A stretch of 64,000 bases of DNA from NCBI GenBank assembly GCA_016715285.1, contig JADKAO010000001.1:186001-250000 (forward strand), read 5' to 3'. Made by a program: the position numbers and the translations under genes. Source of the DNA: Actinomycetales bacterium (lineage in GTDB: Bacteria > Actinomycetota > Actinomycetes > Actinomycetales > Dermatophilaceae). The notes below the pieces were generated by a model, which saw only the letters and a list, made by a program, of their open reading frames with translations, had not been told where the DNA came from and ran no database searches. Positions 1-9,625 of the stretch are shown here, piece by piece. Positions within the stretch are counted from its first letter, which is position 1. The number at the start of each line of letters is the position of its first letter.

Positions 1-215
1 ACGGCGACCGCATCGCCACCGACTCGCTGCGCGGCATACGCGAGGGGGTAGAAGCCCGCGGTGACGGGGAGCTTCCCGGCGGCCGACTCGGCGGCTTCCT
101 GAGCAGCCCGTGGCGACGAGCATGCGGTGGCGGTGACTGCCGCCGCAGCGAGGACGAGGCTGGAGAGGAAGGCTGTTGCAGAGCGGGACGGACGTCGCAA
201 TGAAGGGAGTGGCAC
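1..215 (-). CDS. Zinc ABC transporter substrate-binding lipoprotein, N-terminal part (cut by window edge)
   Basis: Only the first ~71 residues lie in the window. The translation opens with Arg residues, then a hydrophobic stretch (FLSSLVLAAAAVTATAC) that looks like a lipoprotein signal with a weak lipobox cysteine. It continues KLPVTAGFYPLAYAAQRVGG, the characteristic start of the ZnuA/TroA cluster A-1 metal-binding family. Such proteins capture Zn or Mn outside the membrane and pass it to an ABC permease. The start is taken as GTG at 215; a TTG at 200 is possible and neither has a strong ribosome-binding site. A Zur-type palindrome sits just upstream, which favours zinc over manganese. The metal-binding histidines are outside the window. 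Confidence 0.72.
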   Translation of the reverse strand, partial: MPLPSLRRPSRSATAFLSSLVLAAAAVTATACSSPRAAQEAAESAAGKLPVTAGFYPLAYAAQRVGGDAVA

Positions 216-231
216 AGGACGATCATGACGG

Positions 232-249
232 GAATGAGAATCATTGTCA
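232..249. promoter_or_regulatory. Zur/Fur-family operator upstream of the znuA-like gene
   Basis: The sequence contains the palindrome AATGA-GAA-TCATT, part of GAATGAGAATCATTGTC, which matches the general Fur/Zur box pattern (AATGATnnTCATT-like). It lies 17 bases upstream of the proposed GTG of the zinc-binding lipoprotein gene, where a repressor would block transcription in zinc-replete cells. Assignment to Zur rather than Fur rests on the neighbouring gene. Confidence 0.6.
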
Positions 250-260
250 AAGTCAGCCCG

Positions 261-435
261 GAGTCGATACCTGAGGGCGAGGTATGCCGGGTGCTGGGGT
301 ATCGAATGAGCGGAACTCTTGCGGAGTCGATACCTGAGGGCGAGGTATGCCGGGTGCTGGGGTATCGAATGAGCGGAACCCCTTGAGGAGTCGATACCTG
401 AGGGCGAGGTATGCCGGGTGAACGGGTATCGAATC
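261..435. repeat. Three tandem ~63-bp intergenic repeats, each hairpin-forming
   Basis: Three near-identical units start at 261, 324 and 388 (periods 63 and 64). Each holds the inverted arms TCGATACC and GGTATCGA enclosing GAGGGCGAGGTATGCCGGG, so each carries one copy of the genome-wide GTATGCCG octamer. The third copy diverges after the octamer and ends early. The array fills the spacer between the zinc-binding lipoprotein gene and the acetyltransferase gene. No coding potential or CRISPR architecture is seen. Confidence 0.85.
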
Positions 436-495
436 GGGCGTCGGCGGGGTCTCGGCTTACGCTGGGGGTTACCGAGGCAGATGAGGTGAGCGCCG

Positions 496-1710
496 ATGGC
501 GACGCTTGAGTGGTCCCCGATCGAGCAAGCTGACTTGCGCGGGCTGGTCCACCTCGCGGAGGCATGCCTGCACGCAGACGGGGGCTATCCACCCCTGGCG
601 ACAGATGAATACATCCAGGCACTCTTCATGAGCGACGTCGGGATTGCGGGCCGTGACGACACCACGGACATCGTCGCGGCCGCAGCGCTGGGCACCAACG
701 GCGAGCGGCGCACGGCCACCGGACTCGTCCACCCGTCGATGCGTCGGCAGGGGCACGGCGAGATGCTTGTCGAGTGGTGCCGCAAGGAGGCGGGCACCGA
801 CGATCTGCTCGTGATCGCGGAGACCATGTCGCTTGAGGCCGAGTCGTTGTTCGCCGCCAGCGGGCTCCACCGGGTGTTTGCCGAATCGGTCATGCGACAC
901 AAGCTCCGGACCCTGCCGCGAGTGCGGCGACCCGACGGCATACATCGGCGTGAGTTCAGCCCCGAGACCGAACTCGACTTCTACACCGCCTTTGTCGGCA
1001 GCTTCGGTGACCGACCGGCATACCGTGCCGTGTCCGCGGAGGAGTGGCTCGCCGACGTGCGGAGCACAGCTGGCTTCCGGCCGGAACTCTCCAGGGTCGC
1101 GCTCACCGATGACGACGAGCCGGTCGGCTTTGTCCTGGTCTCAGATGACTGGATCGATGAGGTCGGGGTCGTGCCCCCATGGCGAGGGAAGGCCCTCGGC
1201 GCCCACCTGGTCGCGCGCTCGCTGACGGCGCTGCGCAAGGCCGGCTCCGAGCGAGTATGGCTCTGCGTCAACGTCGACAACCCGTCGAGGGGCCTCTATG
1301 AGCGGCTCGGCTTCCGGATCAAGGGCACTCGCGCGCGCTACGAGAACCGCGAGACGATCGTCAAACAGATCACAGCCGACCCACCGGAACCCGCCTCAGC
1401 CGAACCCGCCTCAGCGCGGGAAAGCCTGCATGAAGGCGACCGCCACCACGAGCGCGAGGATCGCGACGCGCATGAGCTTCTCGGGGCCAGCGAGTCGCGG
1501 CCACGTGAGATAGATGAGCCACGCGAGGAACGCGGCGACCGCAGCGGTGAAGAGGTAGCCCACCTTGGGGACGAACACCCCGGCCGCCATGAACGCCAGG
1601 ACCCCGAGGAAGGCCGCCACCCGCGGGAGACTGTTGAGGCGCTCGATGAAGGGGGCGGACGCGTGTTCGATCTTGGACCGGAAGGGCAGGCTCACGGGGC
1701 ACAAGGGTAG
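496..1710 (+). CDS. Tandem GNAT-domain acetyltransferase with an antisense-derived C-terminal tail
   Basis: Residues ~1-140 and ~150-300 look like two GNAT folds. The first has an acetyl-CoA loop in HPSMRRQGHGEML. The second has VVPPWRGKALGAHL followed by NPSRGLYERLGF, the usual GNAT C-terminal signature. This double arrangement is like mycothiol synthase (MshD), but I cannot show that substrate. The domain ends near residue 300. The last ~100 residues are a charged, low-complexity tail read antisense to a convincing membrane-protein gene on the other strand, so either the ancestral stop codon was lost or the tail is real but non-conserved. The start is ATG at 496, after GATGAGGTGAGCGCCG. The specific substrate is unknown. 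Confidence 0.7.
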   Translation: MATLEWSPIEQADLRGLVHLAEACLHADGGYPPLATDEYIQALFMSDVGIAGRDDTTDIVAAAALGTNGERRTATGLVHPSMRRQGHGEMLVEWCRKEAGTDDLLVIAETMSLEAESLFAASGLHRVFAESVMRHKLRTLPRVRRPDGIHRREFSPETELDFYTAFVGSFGDRPAYRAVSAEEWLADVRSTAGFRPELSRVALTDDDEPVGFVLVSDDWIDEVGVVPPWRGKALGAHLVARSLTALRKAGSERVWLCVNVDNPSRGLYERLGFRIKGTRARYENRETIVKQITADPPEPASAEPASARESLHEGDRHHEREDRDAHELLGASESRPREIDEPREERGDRSGEEVAHLGDEHPGRHERQDPEEGRHPRETVEALDEGGGRVFDLGPEGQAHGAQG

Positions 1711-1716
1711 ACGCAC
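1411..1716 (-). CDS. Small integral membrane protein, DUF6703-like
   Basis: This 101-residue protein has a short basic N-terminus (RSKIEHASAPFIERLNSLPR) followed by about three hydrophobic segments: VAAFLGVLAFMAAGVFV, VGYLFTAAVAAFLAWLIY and VAILALVVAVAFM. It resembles the small actinobacterial DUF6703 family; the function is unknown. The start is GTG at 1716, which lies in a GTATGCCG octamer, or GTG at 1695. The gene is convergent with and almost wholly overlapped by the tail of the acetyltransferase gene. Its hydrophobic pattern and clean end make it the more credible protein across 1411-1716. Confidence 0.65.
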   Translation of the reverse strand: MRLPLCPVSLPFRSKIEHASAPFIERLNSLPRVAAFLGVLAFMAAGVFVPKVGYLFTAAVAAFLAWLIYLTWPRLAGPEKLMRVAILALVVAVAFMQAFPR

Positions 1717-1769
1717 GGCATACGGGCTGGGTTCAGGAGGGGGCGCGCCGGGCCGATAACCTGTCCCTT

Positions 1770-3167
<1,398 letters not shown>

Positions 3168-3247
3168 CTCGCTTCGGCCGCCAGTTAAGGTCGCAAGTCG
3201 CCGGCCGCTCCCAACCTTTCGGCGTATGCCGTGCGTTAACAAGGTAG

Positions 3248-3265
3248 GTCACTCACCCGAGTGAC
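3248..3265. promoter_or_regulatory. Inverted repeat upstream of the sigma factor gene
   Basis: GTCACTC-ACCC-GAGTGAC is a perfect 7-bp inverted repeat about 20 bases before the ATG of the SigE-family sigma gene. It could be an operator or a 5'-leader hairpin; the sequence alone does not decide. Confidence 0.4.
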
Positions 3266-3285
3266 GTCCGGGCGGACGGAGGGCC

Positions 3286-3852
3286 ATGGCGAACGACGCC
3301 AGCTACGCCGACTTCGCCGCCTTCGTGGCCGCTCGTGAGCGCGGTCTGTTGCGGGCGGCATACCTCGTCTGTGGTGACGTGACCGAAGCCGAGGACATCG
3401 TCCAAGGCGCCCTCGTCAAGCTCGCCGGTCGCTGGGACCGGATGTCTGACGAGCACCCCGACGCCTACGTCCGACAGATCGTCTATCGCGACGCTGTGTC
3501 GTGGTGGCGCCGACGGCGAGCCGAGCGCAGCGCCATCGAGCGCTGGATCGGGCAGCGTCAGGGTGTCGAGAGCCGCTCTCGGGTCGCCGCTCCCGACGGA
3601 GGAGCGGGGTATGCCGTGGCGCGGGTCGACGTGGCCCGCGCCCTGAGCGCACTCACGCCTAAGCAGCGCGCCGTGGTCGTGCTGAGGTTCCTGGAGGACC
3701 AAAGCGAACGCGACGTGGCGGAGATCCTCGGGGTCACTGTCGGGACCGTCAAGAGCCAGACCCATGCCGCGCTGAGCAAGCTCCGGTCCGTGCTCTCCCG
3801 AATGGATGACGGCGGGATTGGCGCACGCACTCTGGAAGGGGAGCGATCATGA
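3286..3852 (+). CDS. RNA polymerase sigma factor, SigE family (ECF-type)
   Basis: This 188-residue group 4 sigma factor redirects RNA polymerase to a small regulon. Region 2 lies at roughly residues 8-75 (ERGLLRAAYLVCGDVTEAED, then YVRQIVYRDAVSWWRRRR, typical of the SigE-like actinobacterial subfamily). Region 4 is at ~110-165 (LTPKQRAVVVLRFLEDQSE, then the helix-turn-helix VAEILGVTVGTVKSQTHAALSKL). The start is ATG at 3286 after GGAGGGCC. The stop overlaps the next gene by four bases (ATGA), so the two are translationally coupled. The downstream membrane protein is the probable regulator or sensor. The signal is unknown. Confidence 0.9.
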   Translation: MANDASYADFAAFVAARERGLLRAAYLVCGDVTEAEDIVQGALVKLAGRWDRMSDEHPDAYVRQIVYRDAVSWWRRRRAERSAIERWIGQRQGVESRSRVAAPDGGAGYAVARVDVARALSALTPKQRAVVVLRFLEDQSERDVAEILGVTVGTVKSQTHAALSKLRSVLSRMDDGGIGARTLEGERS

Positions 3853-5141
3853 GCGACCTGTTGCGGACCGTGTTGAGCGACGTGGCCGATGACGTGGATG
3901 CGTTTGAGCGGTCCGGGAGTGCAGCCCGTGCCTGGGCCGGTGCCCGTCGTCAGAGGCGGCGCAGGCTCGTGGGCATGGCGGCTGCCGTGGCGGCGCTGGC
4001 AGTAGCTGTCCCGATGGCCGTGTCACGGGGTCCAGCGCCCCGAATCGATCTGCCGGCGACCAAGCCGACGGTCACATCCGGACAGAACACCTCCGCGCCG
4101 ATGGCTACCATCGAGGTGCAGGGCGTCACCGTCGACAAGCTGCCAGCAGGCCAGCTCGGCTCACTGCCATCACTGGTCGTCCAAGCTGACGGAGTGCCCT
4201 TGCCGCTCAAGCTGGCGGTCGAACGGGAGGACGTGCTGCCAGCACTCGGCACGGGCGTCGGAACAGCTGGCCGCATCGGCGCGGTGGTGCTGCGAGACCT
4301 CGGCGCCGACCGCGCCAGGCCGGTGCTCTTTGTCGGCGGATCGGTGGGCGGGTACGTCGAGGTGACGGGTGTCACGCTGACACCGTTCGGCAGCCCGGTC
4401 AACGGGAAGCGAATGGTCCTCGGGGCCCACATCGTCAATCGCGACGGTTATCGAGTCGGTTTCGTCCAGGACAGGTCCGTGGTTTTCGTGGATATTCGCG
4501 ACGGCTCCGTACGCCAGATACCAGTGCCGACGGATCACTTGGAGCGGGGAGGTTGGTCGGCAGGCGGGACGTGGTTCATTGCCCACTCGGAAACAGCCCA
4601 CTGGCGGATTGACCCGTCCGGTCCGACGGTGCAGTCGGCGGACGACAGTGTGCACGAGGGCCGCACCGCGATGACTTCTGACGGCGAGGTGGTGCAGCTG
4701 CTGTCATACGACGACTCTGGTGCGCGCGTGTCGCGCCGCTTCCTGAGCCCACAGATGGGCGCGAGTTGGTCTGACACTGTCACCAGCCCAGGTGGCCTCG
4801 TGGCCAGCGGTGCGTTCACAACGGCCCAGGTCTCCAGCAAGGTCGACGGCTATCAAGGGATGAGCTTCGCCGGCTTTGACGAAGGCGGCTCGTTCGGTCG
4901 ACCGAGGGTGCTGGTGCTCACCGAGATGATGGATGCGCCCAAGGGCGCGTTCACAGCGCTGGGCTGGGTGTCGGAGAACGTCGTGCTCTATCGGCTGGTC
5001 ACCCACGATGCGGCACGGCTCATGGCGTGGGATATCTCTCGCGGCCGCAGTTGGGTCGTCGCCGACCTGCCGCGAACCGGTATGGGCGTGGATGTCGTCC
5101 TCGGCGTGGGTCTCCAGGCGACGTCGGAGCGGCCCCGCTGA
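3849..5141 (+). CDS. Membrane-anchored protein coupled to the sigma factor (possible anti-sigma or sensor)
   Basis: This 430-residue protein has a cytoplasmic N-terminus of about 35 residues ending in RRQRRRR, one transmembrane segment at about 38-57 (LVGMAAAVAALAVAVPMAV) and a large extracytoplasmic, beta-rich domain. I do not recognise the outer domain, and no zinc-binding anti-sigma (ZAS) motif is visible in the short N-terminus. The four-base overlap with the SigE-family gene argues for joint function, as is common for the membrane proteins that follow SigE-family sigma genes in actinobacteria. Role as an anti-sigma factor is inference from context only. Confidence 0.65.
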   Translation: MSDLLRTVLSDVADDVDAFERSGSAARAWAGARRQRRRRLVGMAAAVAALAVAVPMAVSRGPAPRIDLPATKPTVTSGQNTSAPMATIEVQGVTVDKLPAGQLGSLPSLVVQADGVPLPLKLAVEREDVLPALGTGVGTAGRIGAVVLRDLGADRARPVLFVGGSVGGYVEVTGVTLTPFGSPVNGKRMVLGAHIVNRDGYRVGFVQDRSVVFVDIRDGSVRQIPVPTDHLERGGWSAGGTWFIAHSETAHWRIDPSGPTVQSADDSVHEGRTAMTSDGEVVQLLSYDDSGARVSRRFLSPQMGASWSDTVTSPGGLVASGAFTTAQVSSKVDGYQGMSFAGFDEGGSFGRPRVLVLTEMMDAPKGAFTALGWVSENVVLYRLVTHDAARLMAWDISRGRSWVVADLPRTGMGVDVVLGVGLQATSERPR

Positions 5142-5179
5142 GTGTGTGGCAGGTCCCGCACACGGCATACCCTCGGCTT

Positions 5180-5911
5180 GTGACAGCACCCCGCGCGCGA
5201 CTCGTGTTGGTCCACGGCACCCGGGTGAGCGGCGTCCAATGGGCCGCTCACCGGTCCTGGCTCGAGCCCGAGTTCGAGGTTGTAACGCCGGACCTGCCGC
5301 GCCACGGCTCGCGCGCGAGCGTTCCCTTCACGATGCCGGCAGCGGTCGCGGCTGTCGCCGAGGCGGTGGAGAGCACCGCGCCTGGTCTCCCCGTGGTCCT
5401 GGCTGGGCACTCGCTTGGGGGGTATGTCGCGATGACTTATGCCTCGGCCCACAGCGAACGGCTCGCGGGCTTGGTCCTCATCGGCTCAACCTCCGTGCCG
5501 AGCGGCCCGGGCGCGGCGGTCTATCGGACCCTCGGGTGGGCGACCGACGCCGCTGGCCCCGATCGTATGGCGCGATTCAACGACCGGATCCTCAGCCGAA
5601 TCGCCCCGCCCGAAGTGTTCAATCCCATTGCGGCCGAAGGCTATTACTTCGAGGGCATCCGTGACATGTGGGCTGAGGTCATGGCCGGCGGTCGCCCCGA
5701 ACTCCTCGACACCGTCGCGTGCCCCGTCCTCATCCTCCGAGGGAGCCTCGACCAGGTCGCGGTCAACACCCGGCAGTATGCCGCCCACGCCCGCGACGTC
5801 CGCGTGCGCACCATCCGCGGCGCGAGCCACCTGCTGCCCCTCACCCGACCGTGGCACACGAGCGCGATCCTCGCTGGCTTCGCCCGCGAGGTCACCGCGC
5901 GTCCGGAGTGA
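5180..5911 (+). CDS. Alpha/beta hydrolase
   Basis: This ~243-residue cytoplasmic hydrolase shows the full catalytic set: the oxyanion strand RLVLVHGTRVSG, the nucleophile elbow GHSLGG (Ser), a late acidic residue in LRGSLDQ (Asp) and a terminal histidine in RGASHLLPL. The reading frame opens well upstream, inside the preceding gene, so I choose GTG at 5180, which gives MTAPRARLVLVHG and places the first beta strand at the N-terminus. GTG at 5144 is an alternative. The substrate cannot be predicted; the fold covers esterases, lipases and others. Confidence 0.85.
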   Translation: MTAPRARLVLVHGTRVSGVQWAAHRSWLEPEFEVVTPDLPRHGSRASVPFTMPAAVAAVAEAVESTAPGLPVVLAGHSLGGYVAMTYASAHSERLAGLVLIGSTSVPSGPGAAVYRTLGWATDAAGPDRMARFNDRILSRIAPPEVFNPIAAEGYYFEGIRDMWAEVMAGGRPELLDTVACPVLILRGSLDQVAVNTRQYAAHARDVRVRTIRGASHLLPLTRPWHTSAILAGFAREVTARPE

Positions 5912-5980
5912 CTCCGCGCGCTGGCTACAGTGAAGGGGAGCCCTGCTTGGGCTGCCCGATCGCGTCGCCGAGGAGTTCCC

Positions 5981-6454
5981 ATGAGTCACACGCTTGAGGT
6001 GTATGCCGTGCCCCCGGCGATCCTCGACGGCGCCGAGACGTGGGAGCAAGCGCGTGTCCGCGCCGACAAAGCTGCGCGCCGGATGGCCACGGCCAGGCCC
6101 TGGATCGACCAGTCGGCTGCGGGGGACTTGTTGCGCCGCAACGGTGTTCCGGCCGATGACGTGCCCGATGGCTGGTGGCACCGCGACCTGCCGAGCGCCC
6201 TGCCGTCGCTGCCAGCTGAGCTGCCCGACGGCTGGCGAGTGGCCTGCATCTCCGCGGCGGATGCTCGCGCCATGGCCGATCGGTATGCCGTCGCCCTCAA
6301 GAGGTTGCGCGGCAATGACGCCACCACGGTCACCGACTATCTCGAAGGCATCGACCTCGTCCTGGCGGCCCTCGGCTGGCTCGGTGACAAGGCCCGCGCG
6401 GCGGGGCAGCCCGAGCCGGGGTTGCTCGCGATCCTGCGGCCGACGGACGGATGA
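5981..6454 (+). CDS. Conserved hypothetical protein
   Basis: This is a 157-residue soluble protein with no signal peptide, no membrane segment and no motif I recognise. It begins MSHTLEVYAVPPAIL and ends in an alpha-helical region (DYLEGIDLVLAALGWLGDKARAAG). The start ATG at 5981 follows GAGGAGTTCCC, a good ribosome-binding site. Its stop overlaps the dusB start by four bases, so the two genes are likely co-translated. No function is proposed. Confidence 0.7.
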   Translation: MSHTLEVYAVPPAILDGAETWEQARVRADKAARRMATARPWIDQSAAGDLLRRNGVPADDVPDGWWHRDLPSALPSLPAELPDGWRVACISAADARAMADRYAVALKRLRGNDATTVTDYLEGIDLVLAALGWLGDKARAAGQPEPGLLAILRPTDG

Positions 6455-7611
6455 CGACGCGACTCGCCGTGCCGCCCTTGCGCATCGGACGGCATACCCT
6501 CGCCACCCCCGTCGTGCTCGCTCCCATGGCGGGCATCACCAACCGGGCCTTCCGGCGCCTATGCCGTGAGCAGGCGCCGGCTGCGCTCTATGTCTCCGAG
6601 ATGATCACCTCGCGAGCCCTGGTCGAGCGCAATGCCGAGACGATGCGGCTCATCGAGCACGACGCCGACGAGTCGCCCCGGTCGGTGCAGCTCTATTCGG
6701 TGGACCCAGTCACCGCGCGGGCTGCAGCCCGGATCCTGGTCGCCGAAGATCGAGCCGACCACATCGACCTCAACTTCGGCTGCCCGGTCCCCAAGGTCAC
6801 CCGCAAAGGTGGGGGAGCGGCCCTGCCGTGGAAGCGTGACCTCTTCCGGTCGATCGTCTCGGCCGTCGTCGCCGAGGGCCAGGTCCGGGACGTGCCCGTC
6901 ACGGTCAAGATGCGGATGGGCATTGACGACGACCACCTCACCTATCTCGACGCGGGGCGCATCGCGCAGGAAGAAGGCGTGGCTGCGGTTGCGCTGCATG
7001 CCCGGACTGCGTCGCAGCACTACTCCGGCAATGCTCGATGGGAGGGCATCAGTCGGCTGCGTGAGGTGGTCACCGAGATCCCGGTCTTGGGCAATGGCGA
7101 TATCTGGTCGGCCGACGATGCCCTGCGAATGGTCGAGGAGACCGGGTGTGACGGGGTCGTCGTCGGGCGCGGTTGCCTAGGCCGACCGTGGTTGTTTGCC
7201 GACTTGACCGCGGCGTTCGCCGGCTCGCCGACCCGCATCCAGCCCACGCTGGGGGAGGTCGCGGACACGCTGCGCACGCACGCGGCATACCTCGTGGAGT
7301 TTTATGCCGACGAGAGCCGCGGGTGCCGCGATATCCGCAAGCACGTGGCCTGGTACCTCAAGGGCTTCCCGGCCGGGTCGTCGCTGAGGTCGCGCCTCGC
7401 GCTGGTGACCAGCCTCGCGGCGCTGGATGAGTTGCTCGCCGAGCTGGACCCTGACGCGCCGTGGCCGGGCGCTGACGCCGAGGGTCAGCGAGGACGTGCT
7501 GGCACACCGAAACGCGTTGCGCTCCCGGACGGTTGGCTGGATTCACCCGGACTCACGGCAGCGCAAGCTGCGCTGATCGCCGATGCCGAAATGGACACTT
7601 CAGGCGGATAA
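6451..7611 (+). CDS. dusB: tRNA-dihydrouridine synthase (DusB family)
   Basis: This FMN enzyme reduces uridine to dihydrouridine in the D-loop of tRNA. The 386-residue protein has a TIM barrel with LAPMAGITNRAFRRLC at the start, the conserved catalytic cysteine in NFGCPVPKVTRKGGGAAL, the phosphate-binding strands VPVLGNGDIW (here IPVLGNGDIW) and GVVVGRGCLGRPWLF, and a helical C-terminal domain with KHVAWYLKGFP. The family is clear. The start overlaps the preceding small gene (ATGA). The length is slightly above a typical DusB because of a hydrophilic C-terminus. Confidence 0.93.
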   Translation: MTTRLAVPPLRIGRHTLATPVVLAPMAGITNRAFRRLCREQAPAALYVSEMITSRALVERNAETMRLIEHDADESPRSVQLYSVDPVTARAAARILVAEDRADHIDLNFGCPVPKVTRKGGGAALPWKRDLFRSIVSAVVAEGQVRDVPVTVKMRMGIDDDHLTYLDAGRIAQEEGVAAVALHARTASQHYSGNARWEGISRLREVVTEIPVLGNGDIWSADDALRMVEETGCDGVVVGRGCLGRPWLFADLTAAFAGSPTRIQPTLGEVADTLRTHAAYLVEFYADESRGCRDIRKHVAWYLKGFPAGSSLRSRLALVTSLAALDELLAELDPDAPWPGADAEGQRGRAGTPKRVALPDGWLDSPGLTAAQAALIADAEMDTSGG

Positions 7612-7754
7612 CCACCTCGGTGTGCGGGCGGTCGGGGATGTCCAGCGTTGGTGCAATGTTGTCTTGAGCAAGGGCGAGGCCACCCCGGATGCCCATGCGT
7701 GCCCGGAGCTGCCCACATAGAGACATTGTCGAAGGTTGCGCTAGAGTTGGACCT

Positions 7755-8915
7755 ATGGACCCCGACCCAGCCGAGCTTCTCTCCCAGGAGGGAGTAGACG
7801 CTGCAGAGGCGGGTGACGACCCCGACAACCTGGTGCGGATTGGCGAGCTGTCACGGCGCACTGGGGTTAGTGATCACACGCTGCGCGCTTGGGAAAACCG
7901 CTACGGCTTGCTGCGCCCCCATCGGACGGTCGGTGGCTTCCGGTTGTACTCGGCTTCCGACGAGCGCCGGATCCAATGGATGAACGCCTTGCTGTCGTCA
8001 GGGTTGTCGCCCGCCGAGGCGGCCAAGGTTGTCTTGCATCATCGTGACGACGAGACGATGGTGTTGCGTCTGCCGCAGCCGAGCTCGACCGCTCGGACGG
8101 AGCAGCCCGTTACGGAGGGGCGGCAACGGGCGGGGCAGCTGCCTCCCTCGGGGCTCACCGGGATGTGGGGGCGGACCCTCACCTCAGATGTGGAGGCTGA
8201 GTCGCACGCTGGTGGTGCGAACGGAGCCGGTGACACTCTCACGGCACTGCAATCTGACCTCGTGCGGGCGCTGTCAGGCTTTGACGAGCTCGCTGCGCAC
8301 GATGTCCTCGACCATGCACTGAGCCACTTCTCGCTGGCTGCGACCCTCCGGAGCGTGGTGGTCCCCACGGTCGAGTACTTCCGCGGCCTCTCCGTGATGA
8401 ACCCAGGTGCCTCGGCTGGGTCGGCTGCCTCGGCTGGGTCGGCTGCCTCGGCTGCGTCAGCAGTCTCAGCTGGGTATGCCGCCCACGTGCTCCGCGGGCG
8501 ATTGGGTGGACTCACGCGTGGGTCGTCCATCGGGGTCGGTCCGACAGCAGTCGTCGGGGCGCTCGACGGCCGCTGGTCAGAGCTGATGACCCTGTGTGCC
8601 GGGCTGGTCCTGCATCGCGCGGGCTGGCGAGTCATCTTCATCAGTGAGGACGCGGCTACCACGATCGGCGCCGCCGAACGCCTCGCCCCCGGTTTGGTCT
8701 ACCTCCGAGCCGACCAACCGGGTGCGTTCACCGCCCGGGCCAAAGACCTCGAGCACTTGGCCGCCTCGGCTACCGTGGTTGTGACGGGTGCTGCCGCGAC
8801 CCCCGAGCTGGCCCGATCAACCGGTGCCGTCTTTGCCGGTGGCGAGCTCGTCAGTGAGGCGGCCCGGATCGCTCGGGTCGCGGGCCTCGGTCGCTCCGCC
8901 TCCATCCGCTCCTGA
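7755..8915 (+). CDS. MerR-family regulator with a degenerate cobalamin-binding-like C-terminal domain
   Basis: An N-terminal MerR winged helix lies at ~residues 28-95 (LVRIGELSRRTGVSDHTLRAWENRYGLL, then GGFRLYSASDERRI). The C-terminal ~240 residues follow the CarH/LitR layout: a four-helix segment, then a Rossmann-like domain. The usual B12 lower-ligand motif DxHxxG is absent; the corresponding strand reads GWRVIFISEDAATT. The protein may therefore sense something else or act by dimerisation only. Between the domains is a low-complexity Ala/Ser/Gly linker encoded by a tandem GCCTCGGCTGGGTCGGCT repeat at about 8408-8470. The ATG at 7755 (MDPDPAEL) is preferred over the longer frame from 7689. 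Confidence 0.82.
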   Translation: MDPDPAELLSQEGVDAAEAGDDPDNLVRIGELSRRTGVSDHTLRAWENRYGLLRPHRTVGGFRLYSASDERRIQWMNALLSSGLSPAEAAKVVLHHRDDETMVLRLPQPSSTARTEQPVTEGRQRAGQLPPSGLTGMWGRTLTSDVEAESHAGGANGAGDTLTALQSDLVRALSGFDELAAHDVLDHALSHFSLAATLRSVVVPTVEYFRGLSVMNPGASAGSAASAGSAASAASAVSAGYAAHVLRGRLGGLTRGSSIGVGPTAVVGALDGRWSELMTLCAGLVLHRAGWRVIFISEDAATTIGAAERLAPGLVYLRADQPGAFTARAKDLEHLAASATVVVTGAAATPELARSTGAVFAGGELVSEAARIARVAGLGRSASIRS

Positions 8916-8928
8916 TCGCACGACTGCC

Positions 8929-9615
8929 GTGGCCGAGCCAGACTCACCCGTCACGCCGCCCGTCGGCGGTGGTCCCCACTCCGGGGGCACGACTGAGCGG
9001 CCTTGCCTCTTCTTCGACAGCCCCGAGCAGTGGCGCGCCTGGCTAGCCGAGAACCACTCCACGGCCCCTGATCTCTGGATGGGATTGCGCAAGAAGCACA
9101 TTGACCCGCGCGGTCTCACCTGGGCAGAGGCCGTGCCACAGGCGCTGTGTTACGGCTGGATTGACTCGGTCGTCCAGAGCCTGGGTCCTGATTCAGTGCG
9201 CCAGCGATGGACGCCCCGGCGCGCGAGCAGCGTGTGGAGCAAGGTCAACGTCGCGCTCGTCGAGGACTTGATCGCGGCCGGGCAGATGCAGCCCGCCGGG
9301 CTCGCGGCATACGAGGCTCGCAGTGCCGACCGGCAAGGGATCTACGCCTACGAGCAGGCGGACACCGGGCAACTCCCACAGGAGTATGCCGTGCGCCTCG
9401 CCGCCCACCCCGAAGCCGCGCGCTTCTGGCAGGCCGCGACGAAGTCTTATCGCACCGGCTGTGTCTGGTGGGTCATCTCGGCCAAGCAAGCGGCGACCCG
9501 GGAGCGGAGGTTCGAGCAGCTGCTGGAGTGTTGCGCGGCATACGAGCTCATCCCGGCGCAGCGCTATGGCACCCCGCCCGCTTGGCTGCGGCGGCTGCAG
9601 GCCGAGCGCACATAG
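8929..9615 (+). CDS. YdeI/OmpD-associated family protein
   Basis: This 228-residue protein has FFDSPEQWRAWLAENH near the start, LWMGLRKKH, then the conserved TWAEAVPQALCYGWIDS and RQRWTPRRASSVWSKVN. These are hallmarks of the bacteriocin-protection YdeI/OmdA family. The biochemical role of the family is unclear. The start is taken as GTG at 8929, 13 bases after the stop of the MerR gene; the open frame extends upstream but would overlap that gene. The C-terminus ends with TPPAWLRRLQAE. Confidence 0.85.
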   Translation: MAEPDSPVTPPVGGGPHSGGTTERPCLFFDSPEQWRAWLAENHSTAPDLWMGLRKKHIDPRGLTWAEAVPQALCYGWIDSVVQSLGPDSVRQRWTPRRASSVWSKVNVALVEDLIAAGQMQPAGLAAYEARSADRQGIYAYEQADTGQLPQEYAVRLAAHPEAARFWQAATKSYRTGCVWWVISAKQAATRERRFEQLLECCAAYELIPAQRYGTPPAWLRRLQAERT

Positions 9616-9625
9616 GCTGGCGAGT

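Noticed and set aside
261..435. CRISPR-like array
   Set aside because: Only three units, contiguous without unique spacers, and no cas genes nearby.
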